DNA of 64,000 nt from Isoetes taiwanensis (GCA_021234155.1 JAJEKV010000062.1:1074261-1138260); one strand, 5' to 3'. Counted from the stretch's first letter, positions 34,723 through 44,922 are shown. Made by a program: numbers and translations. The notes: generated by a model from the sequence alone, not told the origin.

Positions 34723-35052
34723 CGACGACTACGGGTCTTCGGCGGCCCAGGCGTGCCGTGGCTTACATCCGGTGGGGTGCCGCGGCGTATATGCGGCCAA
34801 TGAGTTTGCGTGCCATTAATGCCGCCTGGGGTTCGCTGAAGCGAAACCGTGCTTGCCACGCACGCCGTGCCCACCCGCACGCCACTTTCGCCAGGGCCAG
34901 CAGGGGTTATTGTGTTCGCTGGGCCCCTTACCCCGCCCCTTTCCGCGTCATTTTTGTGTTCGCTGGGAGAATGCATAGGAGTTCGCTGGTAATTTCTGGG
35001 TTAAACTGGGAGAACTTCGGTTGGCTGACGAGTCAATTTTGGGAGCCAATAA

Positions 35053-35275
35053 AGTGGGCGTATATGACATATGATATATGTCATATATGCAATAGATATG
35101 TGACATATGATATATGTTATGACGTATCATATATAGGAGATATATGACATATGATGTATATATTATGATATATCTCATATATTAAAGATATATGAAATTT
35201 GTAACATATATATGACATATCTTATACATATCATATCATTATAAATACTACTATCTATCTATCTTATATATATTC
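35053..35275. repeat. ATATG/GACATATG microsatellite
   Basis: Low-complexity tract of 'tatgacatatgatatatgtc' type units that continues the tract ending at 31913, ending in 'tatctatctatctt'. It forms the right flank of the GC-rich transposon. Confidence 0.85.
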
Positions 35276-35289
35276 TTATAGGGCGCTGT

Positions 35290-36060
35290 CTGGAAGGACG
35301 ATCGTTTGAGGTTAAGGCATTGTGGGCCGTTGATTTGGCCACGTGGCGAGATGTGCGGCTGGAGTTGCTTGGGAGGATGAAAACATCGGTTGCGTGTGTG
35401 CCTCTGTGCCTTCTTGCCTATCCCGTTCGGGGGTCTAGCTAATCCGGCATCCCTGCGGGCAGGCGAACGCCTGCACTATTCCATCTGGATTGTGGAGGAA
35501 TTGTGTAGCTCGGTTGATGTTTTGCTTAAGAATTTTGTGAAGCCCAGTTGCGAAGTTGTTCTGAGTTAGTTGCAGATGGATATGGCTATCAACAATTTTG
35601 CTGCAAATTTGACTTCGTTCTTTTTGCTCTGAAGCTGGCGTGAGAATCGAGAGGGATTTAGCTACGGGTTTTGTGTCTGGGTTCTGCTTGCACCTCCTGG
35701 AGTTTACACCATCTTTGATGAATAGGTCTATAACCATCTCTCGACGAATCAATTGCTCAAAATTTTCCTAGGGTTTTGCTCAGGGGCACGTTTTTTACAA
35801 ATCCGATGCCATTTATCTATCGTCAGTGGGACTTGCTTCTGCAGTAAATTACTCTATTCCTACTGAATATGGCAGTTTTATGACGATTAGAATGGCTGAT
35901 ATCTTCGGCAAATGCAAATGTGAGTGAAGGTTAGTTGGGTTTTGCATTCTAGGTTGTTTGGTTTATGTTGACAAAGGCATCCCAATCTATATTCCATCGG
36001 TTTGTAGTCCACTAAGTTCTCTTGGTGTAGTTATTGTGATACTCCAGCATGATCTTGTTT
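35290..36060. other. Unassigned region with one minus-strand open frame
   Basis: A 105-codon minus-strand frame (35435-35752) contains I-D-L-F-I-K-D-G-V-N and N-F-A-T-G-L-H-K-I-L-K-Q-N-I-N-R-A-T. It looks protein-like but I do not recognise it. The plus strand has no long frame. Nothing else is evident. Confidence 0.35.
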
Positions 36061-36065
36061 TTAGG

Positions 36066-37686
36066 TATGGATCTAAATGCTGGTACTGATGGCAGCAAGG
36101 GCAAGCCTATGGTTTAGAAATGAATTCGAGAAGCATTGATGATGCACGGCCATTTACAGATATGTTGTGGTGTACATGAATTTATTCGGATAGAATTATC
36201 GGAATATGGCCACAATGAAGTGAGGAAGAATTGGCTAGATCCGGATGTATGATATCTAGAAAGGCTGTTAATGCGAAATGCAGCAGTCGTGGGCATGCAT
36301 ATGGTACTGCATTGGTTATACAAGAAAGTCATGGAGCTATGATCAATGAGACTAGATAAGAACGTTGCAACAAGAATCGAGCTAATCAGGTTTGGAAGAA
36401 TTGATTCCAAATAAAAGCAACAATAATGTAAAATAGATGCATGAATTCAGTTTAAAATGCATGAAATATACGATTCAATAGGATATTTTACATGAAATCG
36501 GTCATATTCAATAAATGCTGTGGGGATGCATCTATTTGCTACAGGTTTCCTGCTTCTAATATGCCAGAGGCCTATGGGTGCACTGTTAATGCGAAATGCA
36601 GCAGTCTTGGGCATACATATGATACTGCATTGGATATACAAGAAAGTCATGGAGTTATGATCAGTGAGATTATACAAGAACACTGCAACAAGAATCGAGC
36701 CATTGGTCAGATCCTTGGTGGGGCAAGCTCTGGTGTGAAATTAGTTGAGCAATCTGATACATGCATGGAGCAAGCTGGAGGCAGCACCAGAATGGAAGCC
36801 ATGGAGAAATATTTCTATCTCCAACGAACTCTTAAGGTTTGAGGCATTTTTTTCAATTTTGAGTTTGGACAGTAATAGATATGACTATGGAAGATGGTTT
36901 ATGAGTTCTTTGTAAATTTGCTTGAAAATTATTTGCTAGTATTATATATAAATGGACTTAGTATGGACTGATTCATGCATTGGGCTAGTAAATTTTCCTG
37001 AATAATCTTGAAGATCAGATTTCTTTAGGCCTTTGTCTGAATATGAATGGCCATGGAACTGCATCTGCATCAGTTAGAATCAGTAAGTGTCACTGGTAAG
37101 TATTCGAGACTGCATGTGGCAAAATGTTTACCACATCTGGAGTGAAGATCATGATAAAAGCTTTAATCAGTGAGGCAAACATATAATAATGGATAAGCGA
37201 TTTTTTAAGCGGTTCTTGATGATATTAAGTAGCATGTGTGACCATGCAAGCACTGTTTTACAAGCATGCAGACTGTTTTGGCATATGGATGCTTGAGACA
37301 ATACTTTGCTTTTGTGAATAGTACAGATATGTGCAGACGCGCTATTGTAAATCTATCCTGCATTCATGATATTGCATATAGCTAAGAATATGTTTTTCTT
37401 AACTCTAAGGCTTAAAGTATGGTTTCTTAGACGGGTGCAGCAATTTGCATAATGATTAAGGCGTATGCAGAATATATGGCCGCTGCATGGTAGATTTCTG
37501 CATGGTAGAAATCAACAAGCCTCGGGATGGTGGGAAAAAGATGTTGGTCCTTTGAGTAATAATTGCTAGGCTCCATTGGGTAATATTTGCTTTGTTTCTG
37601 ATTATTAACAGCGACATAAGGATGTTCTTGAGTGCACGGCATTTTTTGCAAAAAAAGTGGAGCCAGTAGATGTACATGAGAAATAA
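36066..37686 (+). CDS. Possible small spliced gene, family unknown
   Basis: Candidate exons: 36066-36110 (after 'cttgtttttag g t', reading M-D-L-N-A-G-T-D-G-S-K-G-K-P-M and ending at gtttag), ~36546-36839 (after 'atttgctacag', ending CTTAAG|gtttga), and 37613-37685 (after 'gattattaacag', reading R-H-K-D-V-L-E-C-T-A-F-F-A-K-K then a TAA). The last two join in phase 0 and give a continuous frame to the stop. The first two do not join in phase by my reading, so the 5' part is uncertain. The middle exon has C-N-K-N-R-A-I-G-Q-I-L-G-G-A-S-S-G-V. No known domain is recognised. Confidence 0.35.
36268..36700 (+). repeat. ~118-bp direct repeat, 315 bases apart
   Basis: The block from 'tgttaatgcgaaatgcagca' to 'caacaagaatcgagc' is at about 36268-36385 and 36583-36700 with about 10% differences. 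The second copy is within the possible middle exon of the unknown gene; the first is not open in the same frame, so a segment of the exon seems duplicated into the intron. Confidence 0.8.
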
Positions 37687-37689
37687 ACA

Positions 37690-38745
37690 AAATGCATATT
37701 AAACAGTTTATGTCCTTTTTGCATTTGGTTAGATCTGAGCATTTGGAGATATTTAAGCCCATTCATAATTGCTTGGGCATGTAGTTATGCATTTACAATT
37801 GAATAGCTATAAAAATTGGAGAAGTCTTCTTAGTGACTAGGTCTAGATGCTATAAGGAGTATTAGATTACCGTGGCTTTAATTCATTTATGTTGGAGAAA
37901 CATAAAGGCTGCTGCATGGTAGCTGGTCTATCGATGGCAGCGTCAGAATTATTGGCTGATATTTATTGCTCTTAAGCATTCCATACTGATTCTAAAGGGC
38001 TCTTAAATGTGAAGCTTACGAGACACAAATGAGGGCAGTTTGGAAAAAAGGCTGCTGCATGAAAATTTGGTTTCTGACCTTTCTTCCAGTGAAAATTTAT
38101 GACTAAAATAGACATCTCTTGCATGCCTTTTATTAGGAAAGAGGCCTCCAGACCTCGTTGTGTATGCTTAAGTCTTTGTTTTTTAGCATGCATGCTAATC
38201 TAATGGCTGCATGTGAGTTAAGTGTGTTGGCCAGAGTAAGGCAACATGCTTTGATGGATGAATAAACCTAGCTATTATGTTTATGATTACATGCAAGGTG
38301 AAGGGCGAAAAGCTCAAGAAATCTAAAGCTTACCTGTTAGTGACTTAGGCTCTTACCCTTCTTAGGCTAACTGTCCTCTGGTTTCACTACAGGTAACGGG
38401 ATTTCTTGCTCCTCTGTGTGTTTTCCATTTATTCAAGTTGGAAAAGCTACAAGACAAGATGACATCAAAGATACAATTTTAACAAGTTTGTTGAGCTCTA
38501 CGGTGCTGATTTGAAATATCAGGAACAATTCTGAACTTTATTTTTATGATTATGTTGTTCTAGAATCAATTATGAACTCTTTTGAAGGTAAAAATGACGT
38601 ATTGTACAAGAAAATGAATTAAATTGACAAAAGAAAACTGTTGTCTATTATAGAACGTGGTAGATTCTTTTGCTTTGATAAATATTAACCATTTTTAAGG
38701 CTTAAGTCAAATTTGCACCTGTTTTGGCTTAAGGCTGCAAAACCA
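37690..38745. other. AT-rich DNA, nothing recognised
   Basis: No open frame of interest and no clear repeat. Phrases 'aaaaaggctgctgcatg' and 'gctgcatggtag' recur a few times between 37.48 and 38.06 kb but without clear structure. Confidence 0.4.
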
Positions 38746-38746
38746 T

Positions 38747-39083
38747 TACACACCTTAAAACCCTTAAACCCCTTTTTGTTTGGGTGTATATTCACACGGG
38801 GGGTGACTCCGGGCAACGAGAGCTGTTAAACAGGCATATTCACCCATTATTCCTTAATCTACACCGTCCACAAAATTCCTCGTTTATGGGGTATGGATGT
38901 ATAGAAATTATGATACTGTATAACAAGATTTGAAAAATACTATAAGATTTCAGGTAACATACTATATGGTGTTGATTTTGTAATGCATAAAACATAATTA
39001 TAGGGGCTCTCGTTTGTTCAAGTCACCCCCATGTGAATATACACCCAAACAAAAAAAAGGGTTTAAGGGTTTTAAGGTGTGTA
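38747..39083. mobile_element. MITE with ~75-bp terminal inverted repeats
   Basis: A 337-bp element with no coding capacity. The left end TACACACCTTAAAACCC continues through 'cctttttgtttgggtgtata' and 'ttcacacggggggtgact'; the right end is the same on the opposite strand with a few changes (extra T in the T run, 'ttcacatgggggtgact'). Similarity continues to 'acgagagc' on both sides, so arms are about 75 bases. The DNA just outside also contains inverted 'aaccat'/'atggtt', so the true ends and target duplication are uncertain. The superfamily cannot be assigned from the ends alone. Confidence 0.85.
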
Positions 39084-39284
39084 ATGTAATGGTTTGTATT
39101 ATAACTTTAAAATTTTTTGCCCTTCTGGGCAAAAAAAACAAACATTATATCATACTTGGAAGAAGAGCACTTAAACCATGTGCTTTGCGATGGGTGATAT
39201 GTTGTCGTATATTTAAAAAATGCCATCTTGGATACATATGTTATGGGGAATAATCAAACATCTCCACAAGTAAATAGAGTTAAG

Positions 39285-40310
39285 ATTTGCCTTGCATAGG
39301 GTGTTATAGAATTGCAAGGCAACTTAAATGGATGGGCATAAACTCAAATGAACATAAATACTTGAGCACTTCAACTTCGAATAAGCACAACTTTTACAAG
39401 AACTCGGGGGGTATTCTATGTTCCAATAAGGCCCCATTGCAAAAAATCACTTGTATTTCTTGCTTCATAGCCTTGGGCCCATATGTATCTCAACGATTGT
39501 AACGATCTAACTGTGGGTCGCAATTCCACCTCGCAATAGGACAATCCCCGAGTTCAAGCTTCCTAAGCCCCAACCCCTCATTATTCTCTCCAACACGACC
39601 CAAAAGAAGCCACCTAATCTTTCCACCATATCTGCCAATGTGGGCTAAACTTCATTTGTAAGTCCACCATGGCGTATATAAATAGCCAAACGAACCATAT
39701 TTGAACATCCCTCTAGCAAATTCTTCACGCCATCATCAAATGAAGGTGTGGTTCTCATGTCACCGAATGCGATAATGCTTGGCCGGTGATATTTGATGCA
39801 TAAATTGCAACGGATCAAAACATCCGCAGCTTTGAGCCGCATAAAGTAGCCCCCAATGTGATACAAAACCATGCCGGTGCTCTAAATTTTCAACTGAAGG
39901 CTCCTAAGCTTTTACAATGGTTGCCAAGCACTTCAAGTCCTCGCATCTCCAATGATGTTTCGCACCTATATAGAAACATGAAATGAGAAACGTAATTAAC
40001 TGAGGTATCTCATGCGTTGAAATAATCGCTATATGAAGCATATCATTAGACCCCGTAATTAGATGAAATCCAAATCTTCTTGAAGCAAATGTTGATTTTT
40101 CACGAGATTCTACCACATAATATGAGAAATAAAGAGTACAGATGCGATGATGCCCAAGACCGAAAAGCCGCCCGAAGCACAAATACCACAAATTTCAAGG
40201 TACAAATTTTGGAAAGACGATAATGTAGCACAAATCCGGGGAAGGTCTAAGGAATGGTGAAGCTTCTTGGAAGGCACTAAATAAGTGCTCTCTCTTTGTT
40301 GCTCGTTATC
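39285..40310 (-). pseudogene. COI1-like F-box/LRR protein, C-terminal pseudogene
   Basis: Minus strand. COI1 is the F-box subunit of the SCF complex that perceives jasmonate-type signals and targets JAZ repressors. Pieces in order: a leucine-rich stretch (L-P-R-I-C-A-T-L-S-S-F-Q-N-L-Y-L, ~40.24 kb), C-E-D-L-K-C-L-A-T-I-V (~39.93 kb), and the best block, F-D-D-G-V-K-N-L-L-E-G-C-S-N-M-V-R-L with I-R-H-G-G-L-T-N-E (39.75-39.65 kb), which matches the COI1 'L-D-N-G-V-R-S-L-L-I-G-C ... L-R-Q-G-G-L-T-D' region. Near 39.42 kb the end reads G-P-Y-W-N-I-E, as in COI1's P-Y-W-N-I-E. Several frameshifts and stops, and no F-box or N-terminal half seen, so this is a truncated dead copy. Confidence 0.7.
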
Positions 40311-40319
40311 GCCAAATAG

Positions 40320-41366
40320 GCTAAAATCCAACTTTTAAGGGTTTCTCGCCAACCGTGCTTTTGAGCTAGAAACCTATAGACGCCCTTTCGTTGTGCTACC
40401 ATTCTTTGCGTGAGCTTTCCTTTTCTCAGAGTTGCCGAAATGCACTTCTTAAAATTGCAATCATGGCCACGAGGTCTCCCCGACATAACCTGAATCTAAG
40501 AGCTCGAGGGTTCTTCCAAAGATTTGTGCTTCCCGTGATTTTCTCGATCTTTTCCTCTCCCATGCGAAAAAATCTTGCACAACCGAGTAGAGAAATGCAC
40601 CGATGCTCTCTGAAGCCGTTTTTCCTAGTTCTTCCATCCGCCATTTGCCCGACCCATTTTCATATCCATATCCATAGTTCTATCTCGCTTCATTGCATCT
40701 CCGCAAGAGGGAGAAACTTATTAAATCTTTCTTCATGAACAATGGAAGCAAAGGAGCAGATTCCAAGATGCGGCCAGGAAGGGAGCAAAGTGGCAAAATC
40801 CAATCCGGCAGAAATACAATGTCATTATTTCGATCTTGATTCCATTCCATACCCTAACAAATGCCGTTTTACCTTCGCCCCACCATACCCTAACCACGGC
40901 CGTATACGCCAATAGTGAAGTGGAGAAGGAAAAAATAAACTAGCAAAGTCGAATGCTAGATCTTCAAACCCAATGTTAAATCTTATTCTTGAAGCCGAAT
41001 GTCAATCTTGAAGCATGTTCGAACCTCCCAAAGATTTGTATTGCTTTCGATTCTTGCCTTCTTTCGCCTAACCCTAAAATAACCCTAAAACATGATGGCG
41101 GGGATGCTTGCATGCAAAACTCAAAATGGCAACTGAAATAAAAAGAGGGCTTTTGTTGTGAGCCCTTGGATGTTGGACCATTGAAAAAAAAAAGCTAAAT
41201 AAACAACTAAAAAATGGTGCACTCTAGATGTACGCATTAGTACATCTATTCGAATACGCCATGAAATCTTAGGAAAACCTTTGTGAAAAGTGTACAAAAA
41301 CACAAAGCAAACCCCCTGTTATTATGCTACATATTGGCTGGAAGTGGTCTTTGCAAAAGTCCATGG
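40320..41366. other. Flank between COI1-like pseudogene and the LTR element
   Basis: A minus-strand 72-codon frame at 40426-40644 starts with a good ATG (M-A-D-G-R-T-R-K-N) and could splice (TTCAG|gttatg to attttag|CC near 40322) in phase with the leucine-rich piece of the pseudogene, so it may be a 5' exon of some fused transcript; this is weak. From 40.65 to 41.36 kb nothing is recognised. Confidence 0.35.
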
Positions 41367-41371
41367 AAGGT

Positions 41372-43030
41372 TGTGACGTTCCAGACGATTATACCTGTCC
41401 CCGTGATCGCGATATCAGATCGCTGCCACGCCGCATTACGCCACTCGACCGACGCGGTACGCTTAACGCAGTAGCCGTGGGTAGCCCTAGGGGGCAACGT
41501 GCCAGAAATATGTGTAACTATTAATGTGCACATTTTCCAATGTACACATTAATGTGGGCACACATTTCCATGTGGTCACTTGATGCCAAGTGGGCCACAC
41601 CCATAGGTGCAATTAATGTGCACATTTTCCAATGCACATTAATGTGGGCACACATTTCCATGTGGGCACATTTTGCCACCTAGCCATTAAAGGCAAGTGG
41701 GCCCATTACCAATTATCCCACATGCCTAAAGGGGATAATTGGAAACCCTAGCCAACCCCTTGTCTATTAAGGGAGGGAAACCCTAACTTGCCCAATTTTC
41801 GTTTCTAGGGTTTTAGAACTCTGTTCTGGCTGCCTCAACAGCCAAAACCGCCTCCCAGACTCTGCCTGAGAGGTTTGCACCATTGGTTTCCCCTTGATTC
41901 GAAGCGCCAAACAGATGGTCGAAGCTCAGTCGAGGAGCCACTCAAGGATCAGGTATTTGGCCAATTAGATAGTCTAAACCCTATTTCAGTCATAGAATCA
42001 GTAGGTTTAGCCTATTAAATTGCCCATAGCAGCCTTCTAGATCTCTAGATACCAACCTCTAACTAAAGAACCTAACTTTATGATGTAGATTAGATATAGT
42101 TCTTTAGTTCCTCTGTGATGTATGTGGATGATGTATCTCTATGAACTCCTTGTATTGGGAAGGGGGGTAGAGACCTAAAGCTTGGTAGTAGATGCTCCTA
42201 GAGTAGCCTCTCTAGCACACTATAGATTCGGCCTGTGTACAAGAGCCACACCAGGTTGTGGGTGAAGGGGCCAGACTGGCTAAGAAGGAGGTTCATGTCC
42301 CGACTCCTGAAAGATCCCTCTGGTGTGTAAGGCCTACCAGGGATCATTGTGACTAGGTCTAATGGCTCACCACTGAGTGCGGGTGAGGCATGGACTCAAC
42401 ACCCGTGAAGTGGTGTACACTTTCCAAAGGGTTCACCGAATACGGGCAAAGGGCCCTCTAGTCACCTTGAGCTCCAAGATGTAGACTTCTGGAGGGAGTG
42501 ATCCCTTCCTGCCCCATCGGAACTGGGAGGATGAAGCCCAGGAATAGCCCTTCTGGCTATGCATCCGGCGGGCTACAGTCAGGTCCCGACGCTTTTCAGC
42601 CTACTCTGCAAAGTGTGCACAGGAGGGGCGGATGGAGTGGACAACCCTATGCCATGTTCATATGCCAGCCCAATCCATTGCCATGAATTCTCGCCAAGAA
42701 TGAACTCGAGACCCCCGCCGGGCCATCCCCTTGAGTCCGAGCCTTGGGTAGAACTCCCCATATGTATTGTGCTCACCTTGTTTATGCAGATGTGATGGAC
42801 CACCCCTCGAGGTGGATATGTGCTTATGTTATATACTGACATGTATGTTTACGCTTCCGCAGCTAGGTAGGCCCTGAGGGAGACGGGGTAAAATGACCCC
42901 TTCACTCTTCCCACTGGAACCAGTCACGGTCGCAGTGTTATGTGGAGGGCCCTGTATCGGCATGGAGCTGGTATGGGGGAGGAACTCCTGTTTGTATTGA
43001 GAGCACCTTATACGAGTAGGGGACGTCACA
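41372..43030 (+). repeat. 5' LTR of the chromovirus
   Basis: Starts TGTGACGT and ends ACGTCACA, an 8-base inverted end with the canonical TG...CA. It matches the 3' LTR over its length except that it lacks about 880 bases present there: its 'cttaacgcag|tagccgtggg' (~41470) joins the points at 53070 and 53947 of the 3' LTR. The internal open frames are not genes. Confidence 0.9.
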
Positions 43031-43032
43031 GA

Positions 43033-43044
43033 GGTATCAGAGCC
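43033..43044 (+). promoter_or_regulatory. Primer-binding site, initiator-Met tRNA
   Basis: GGTATCAGAGCC two bases after the LTR end; this is complementary to the 3' end of plant initiator-methionine tRNA, the usual primer of plant Ty3/gypsy and Ty1/copia elements. Confidence 0.85.
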
Positions 43045-43234
43045 ATGTTCTTGGAGACCAAGAGCAAAGCACTGGCCATGTTCCCAGTAGTACTAACTTG
43101 ATAGGATCCTTAAACCTCGAAAAATGGGAAATTTTTTTCTCATTTTTGTAGTTTATGCTAAGCTAGTAACAGTTAAAAGGGATAAAAACGTAAGAAGACT
43201 AAAATTGGTGAGCCAACATCCAAAAAGGAGGGTG

Positions 43235-43502
43235 GTCTCACACGTCGCGCCAGGACAGGAAATGAGATTTTCATTTTCGGGCTGGGCGCAACGTGTGAGA
43301 CATTCAGCTTAAACACACCAAAAAGTTGTAAATTGCAGTAAAATAACTTGATAATTCTAAATTAGAGCTAAGAATCAGTAGAATTAGCATGTTACATGTT
43401 CAAAAAGTACAAAATTTGGTAGTGGGCCCCACCATGTCTCACACGTCGCGCCAGGACAGGAAATGACTTTTTCAAAATCGGGCTGGGCGCAACGTGTGAG
43501 AC
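43235..43502. repeat. First pair of TCTCACACGT hairpins
   Basis: Two hairpins, 43235-43301 and 43436-43502. Each starts GTCTCACACGTCGCGCC and ends GGGCGCAACGTGTGAGAC, with arms of about 30 bases and a short A/T-rich loop (aaatgagattttcattt and aaatgactttttcaaaa). The loop sequences change in a compensating or tolerated way while arm bases stay. They lie 80-350 bases upstream of the TATA box at 43578. Confidence 0.9.
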
Positions 43503-43577
43503 CTTGCTTAATTAGGTGTTTTAGATGTTTTAAGCACCCCAAAAAGGTAGTTTAAAAGTTGACCTAAAATTGACACC

Positions 43578-43586
43578 TATAAATAG
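43578..43586 (+). promoter_or_regulatory. TATA box upstream of the H3-like ORF
   Basis: TATAAATAG within cctataaatagacc, 107 bases before the first ATG (43685). Downstream leader contains 'cgccaaggcgatcttctggc', which is echoed ('cgcttaggcgatcttccagc') downstream of the second TATA box at 45511, showing that the two promoter/leader modules are related. Confidence 0.65.
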
Positions 43587-43684
43587 ACCTAGACCCCTCC
43601 CATTTCCGCGTTCTTCCCTTAGAAGCTTGCTCGTGTTCGCCAAGGCGATCTTCTGGCGCCTAGCTCCGATCGACGAACCAGCAA

Positions 43685-44922
43685 ATGATGGCCCGCACAA
43701 AACAAACTGCTCGGAAGCCTCGTGGGAGCGAATCCTCCAGCGCCAGCGGTTCTGGCCTTTTTCAGAGAGTCCTTCAGGAACGCCTTTTCCGGGAAGGCGA
43801 ATCTTCTTCGAGCGAAGATGCAGGATCGGATCGGAGCGACCACACTGAGATCATAGACGACGACCGACCAGACATCATGCATCAAATCCTCGAGGAGATC
43901 GCAGAGGAGGAGGGAAGGAGCAGGGAGCAAAGGGAGCAGACAGGGCAGCCAATAGCCGAGGAGCAACACCAGACTGAGACCCACATGCAGGAGGAGCAAG
44001 GGAGAGAAGAGCAGCAGCCGCCGAAGCTCACCCCGGATGAGGAAGCCGATCTTGCACGCTTCATCAGCAAGTATGAAGCCAAAGAGCCACGGAGCAGAGG
44101 ACTAAGAGTCGAAGACGACCCACCACAACCAAATGGGCCAAAGAAGAGAAAGGCCAAAGCCATCAAGGCAAAGCGGCAGAAACTTGTGAAGGTCGTGAAG
44201 CGAAGCAGGGGCCCCGCCATCAACGAACCATCAGCGAAGAGACCCCGCCTTCCACCGACGACATTCTGGACGACGACATACATCCCCAACCCGAGGGGGC
44301 GAAGCTCTTCAAAACCCCACCTGCGGAGAAGGAGGTACCCGGCAGTGGCACCCGAGGAAGATCAGGCCGGGCAGACACCGGCCCCCCACCTTTTCCAACG
44401 GGATAGGGTTAAAGCCCCGCCACCACAACGGAGGCGACGGATAGACCCGGCCAAGGTCTATCGAAGAAGATCAAGGAGCACAACGCTGCACATGGTGAAG
44501 TGGGAGGCATACAATGCCTACTATCGAGCACAGTGGTAAGAACAATCGGCGACATCCGACAAGAAGTCGACCTTGAAACCTCCGCCACCCAGCCCAAGCC
44601 TCCCCGAAAGCACCGTGGGAAGAAGCGAGCAAGAAGAAGAAGTTGAGGACGAGCTCTCAAGGAGATCCGCCACTTCCAGAAGAGTTACGGACTCTTGATC
44701 CCCCGGGCGCCGTTCCAGCGCTTAGTCCGTGAAGTCATGCAGGAATACAACACGGACATGCGAGTAACCGACAAAATGTTGCTGTGCCTATAGGAGGCAG
44801 CAGAGGCAAAGATAGTGCAGCATTTTGAAGATTCAACGGCCTGCACAGTGCACGCGAAGAGGGTTACCCTCATGAGGCAGGATATGTATCTTGCCAGGCA
44901 CATCAAGGGAGAACGCCCTTGA
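43685..44922 (+). pseudogene. Histone H3-like protein with very long tail, inside the chromovirus
   Basis: The first frame (43685-44537) encodes 284 residues beginning M-M-A-R-T-K-Q-T-A-R-K-P-R-G. After the second Met this is identical to histone H3 residues 1-9, including K4 and K9. The second ATG has the better context (A at -3, G at +4). A long charged, disordered region follows, with acidic and Lys/Arg-rich blocks. Near its end, A-K-V-Y-R-R-R ... L-H-M-V-K-W-E-A-Y resembles a chromodomain strand. In the next frame, 44653-44919 is a histone H3 fold: [34 protein letters not shown], about 48 of 89 positions identical to H3 by hand count. Loop 1 has H3 length; I-P-R-A-P-F and L-M-R-Q-D look CENH3-like. 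Breaks: a frameshift around 44537, TGA at 44644, TAG at 44791. Confidence 0.85.
44653..44922 (+). pseudogene. Histone H3 fold domain
   Basis: Helix alpha-N to alpha-3 of H3 in one frame, interrupted only by TAG at 44791-44793, which occupies the position of the conserved glutamine in the H3 'A-L-Q-E-A' motif (here C-L-*-E-A-A-E-A). It ends K-G-E-R-P and TGA, the canonical H3 C-terminal position. The histone-histone contact residues His and Asp of the four-helix bundle (H-A-K-R ... M-R-Q-D) are kept. No introns. Confidence 0.9.

Larger units (their letters stand above)
31914..35060 (+). mobile_element. GC-rich DNA transposon with palindromic sub-ends
   Basis: A 3.15-kb GC-rich block inside an AT microsatellite. 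Its ends are imperfect inverted repeats: left 'actcccgaaattgactcg' (31931-31948) and the inverse of 'cgagtcaattttgggag' (35029-35045). Inside lies a palindrome family (GGTTCGCCNNGGCGAACC), mostly in the left 500 bases with diverged copies on the right. Two spliced coding stretches are visible, one zinc-finger-like and one Ulp1-protease-like. This combination is known from Mutator-like elements that carry Ulp1 domains and from some other DNA transposon groups; I did not find the DDE catalytic core, so the superfamily is unsettled. Confidence 0.6.

Noticed and set aside
31728-35275. Microsatellites as terminal repeats of the GC-rich element
   Set aside because: The tracts are simple ATATG repeats in the same direction and look like one interrupted tract; better inverted ends lie just inside.
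41041-41095. Telomere-like 'accctaaaataaccctaaaa'
   Set aside because: Two imperfect units only, common in plant DNA by chance.
42498-43029. Open frames within the 5' LTR, with a matching set at 55.1-55.6 kb
   Set aside because: Both sets are inside LTRs and differ between the two copies; LTRs of this type are non-coding.
43619-44289. Minus-strand frames of 126 and 135 codons opposite the H3-like ORF
   Set aside because: They are leucine/serine-rich mirror frames of the charged plus-strand ORF, which is supported by the H3 tail and fold.
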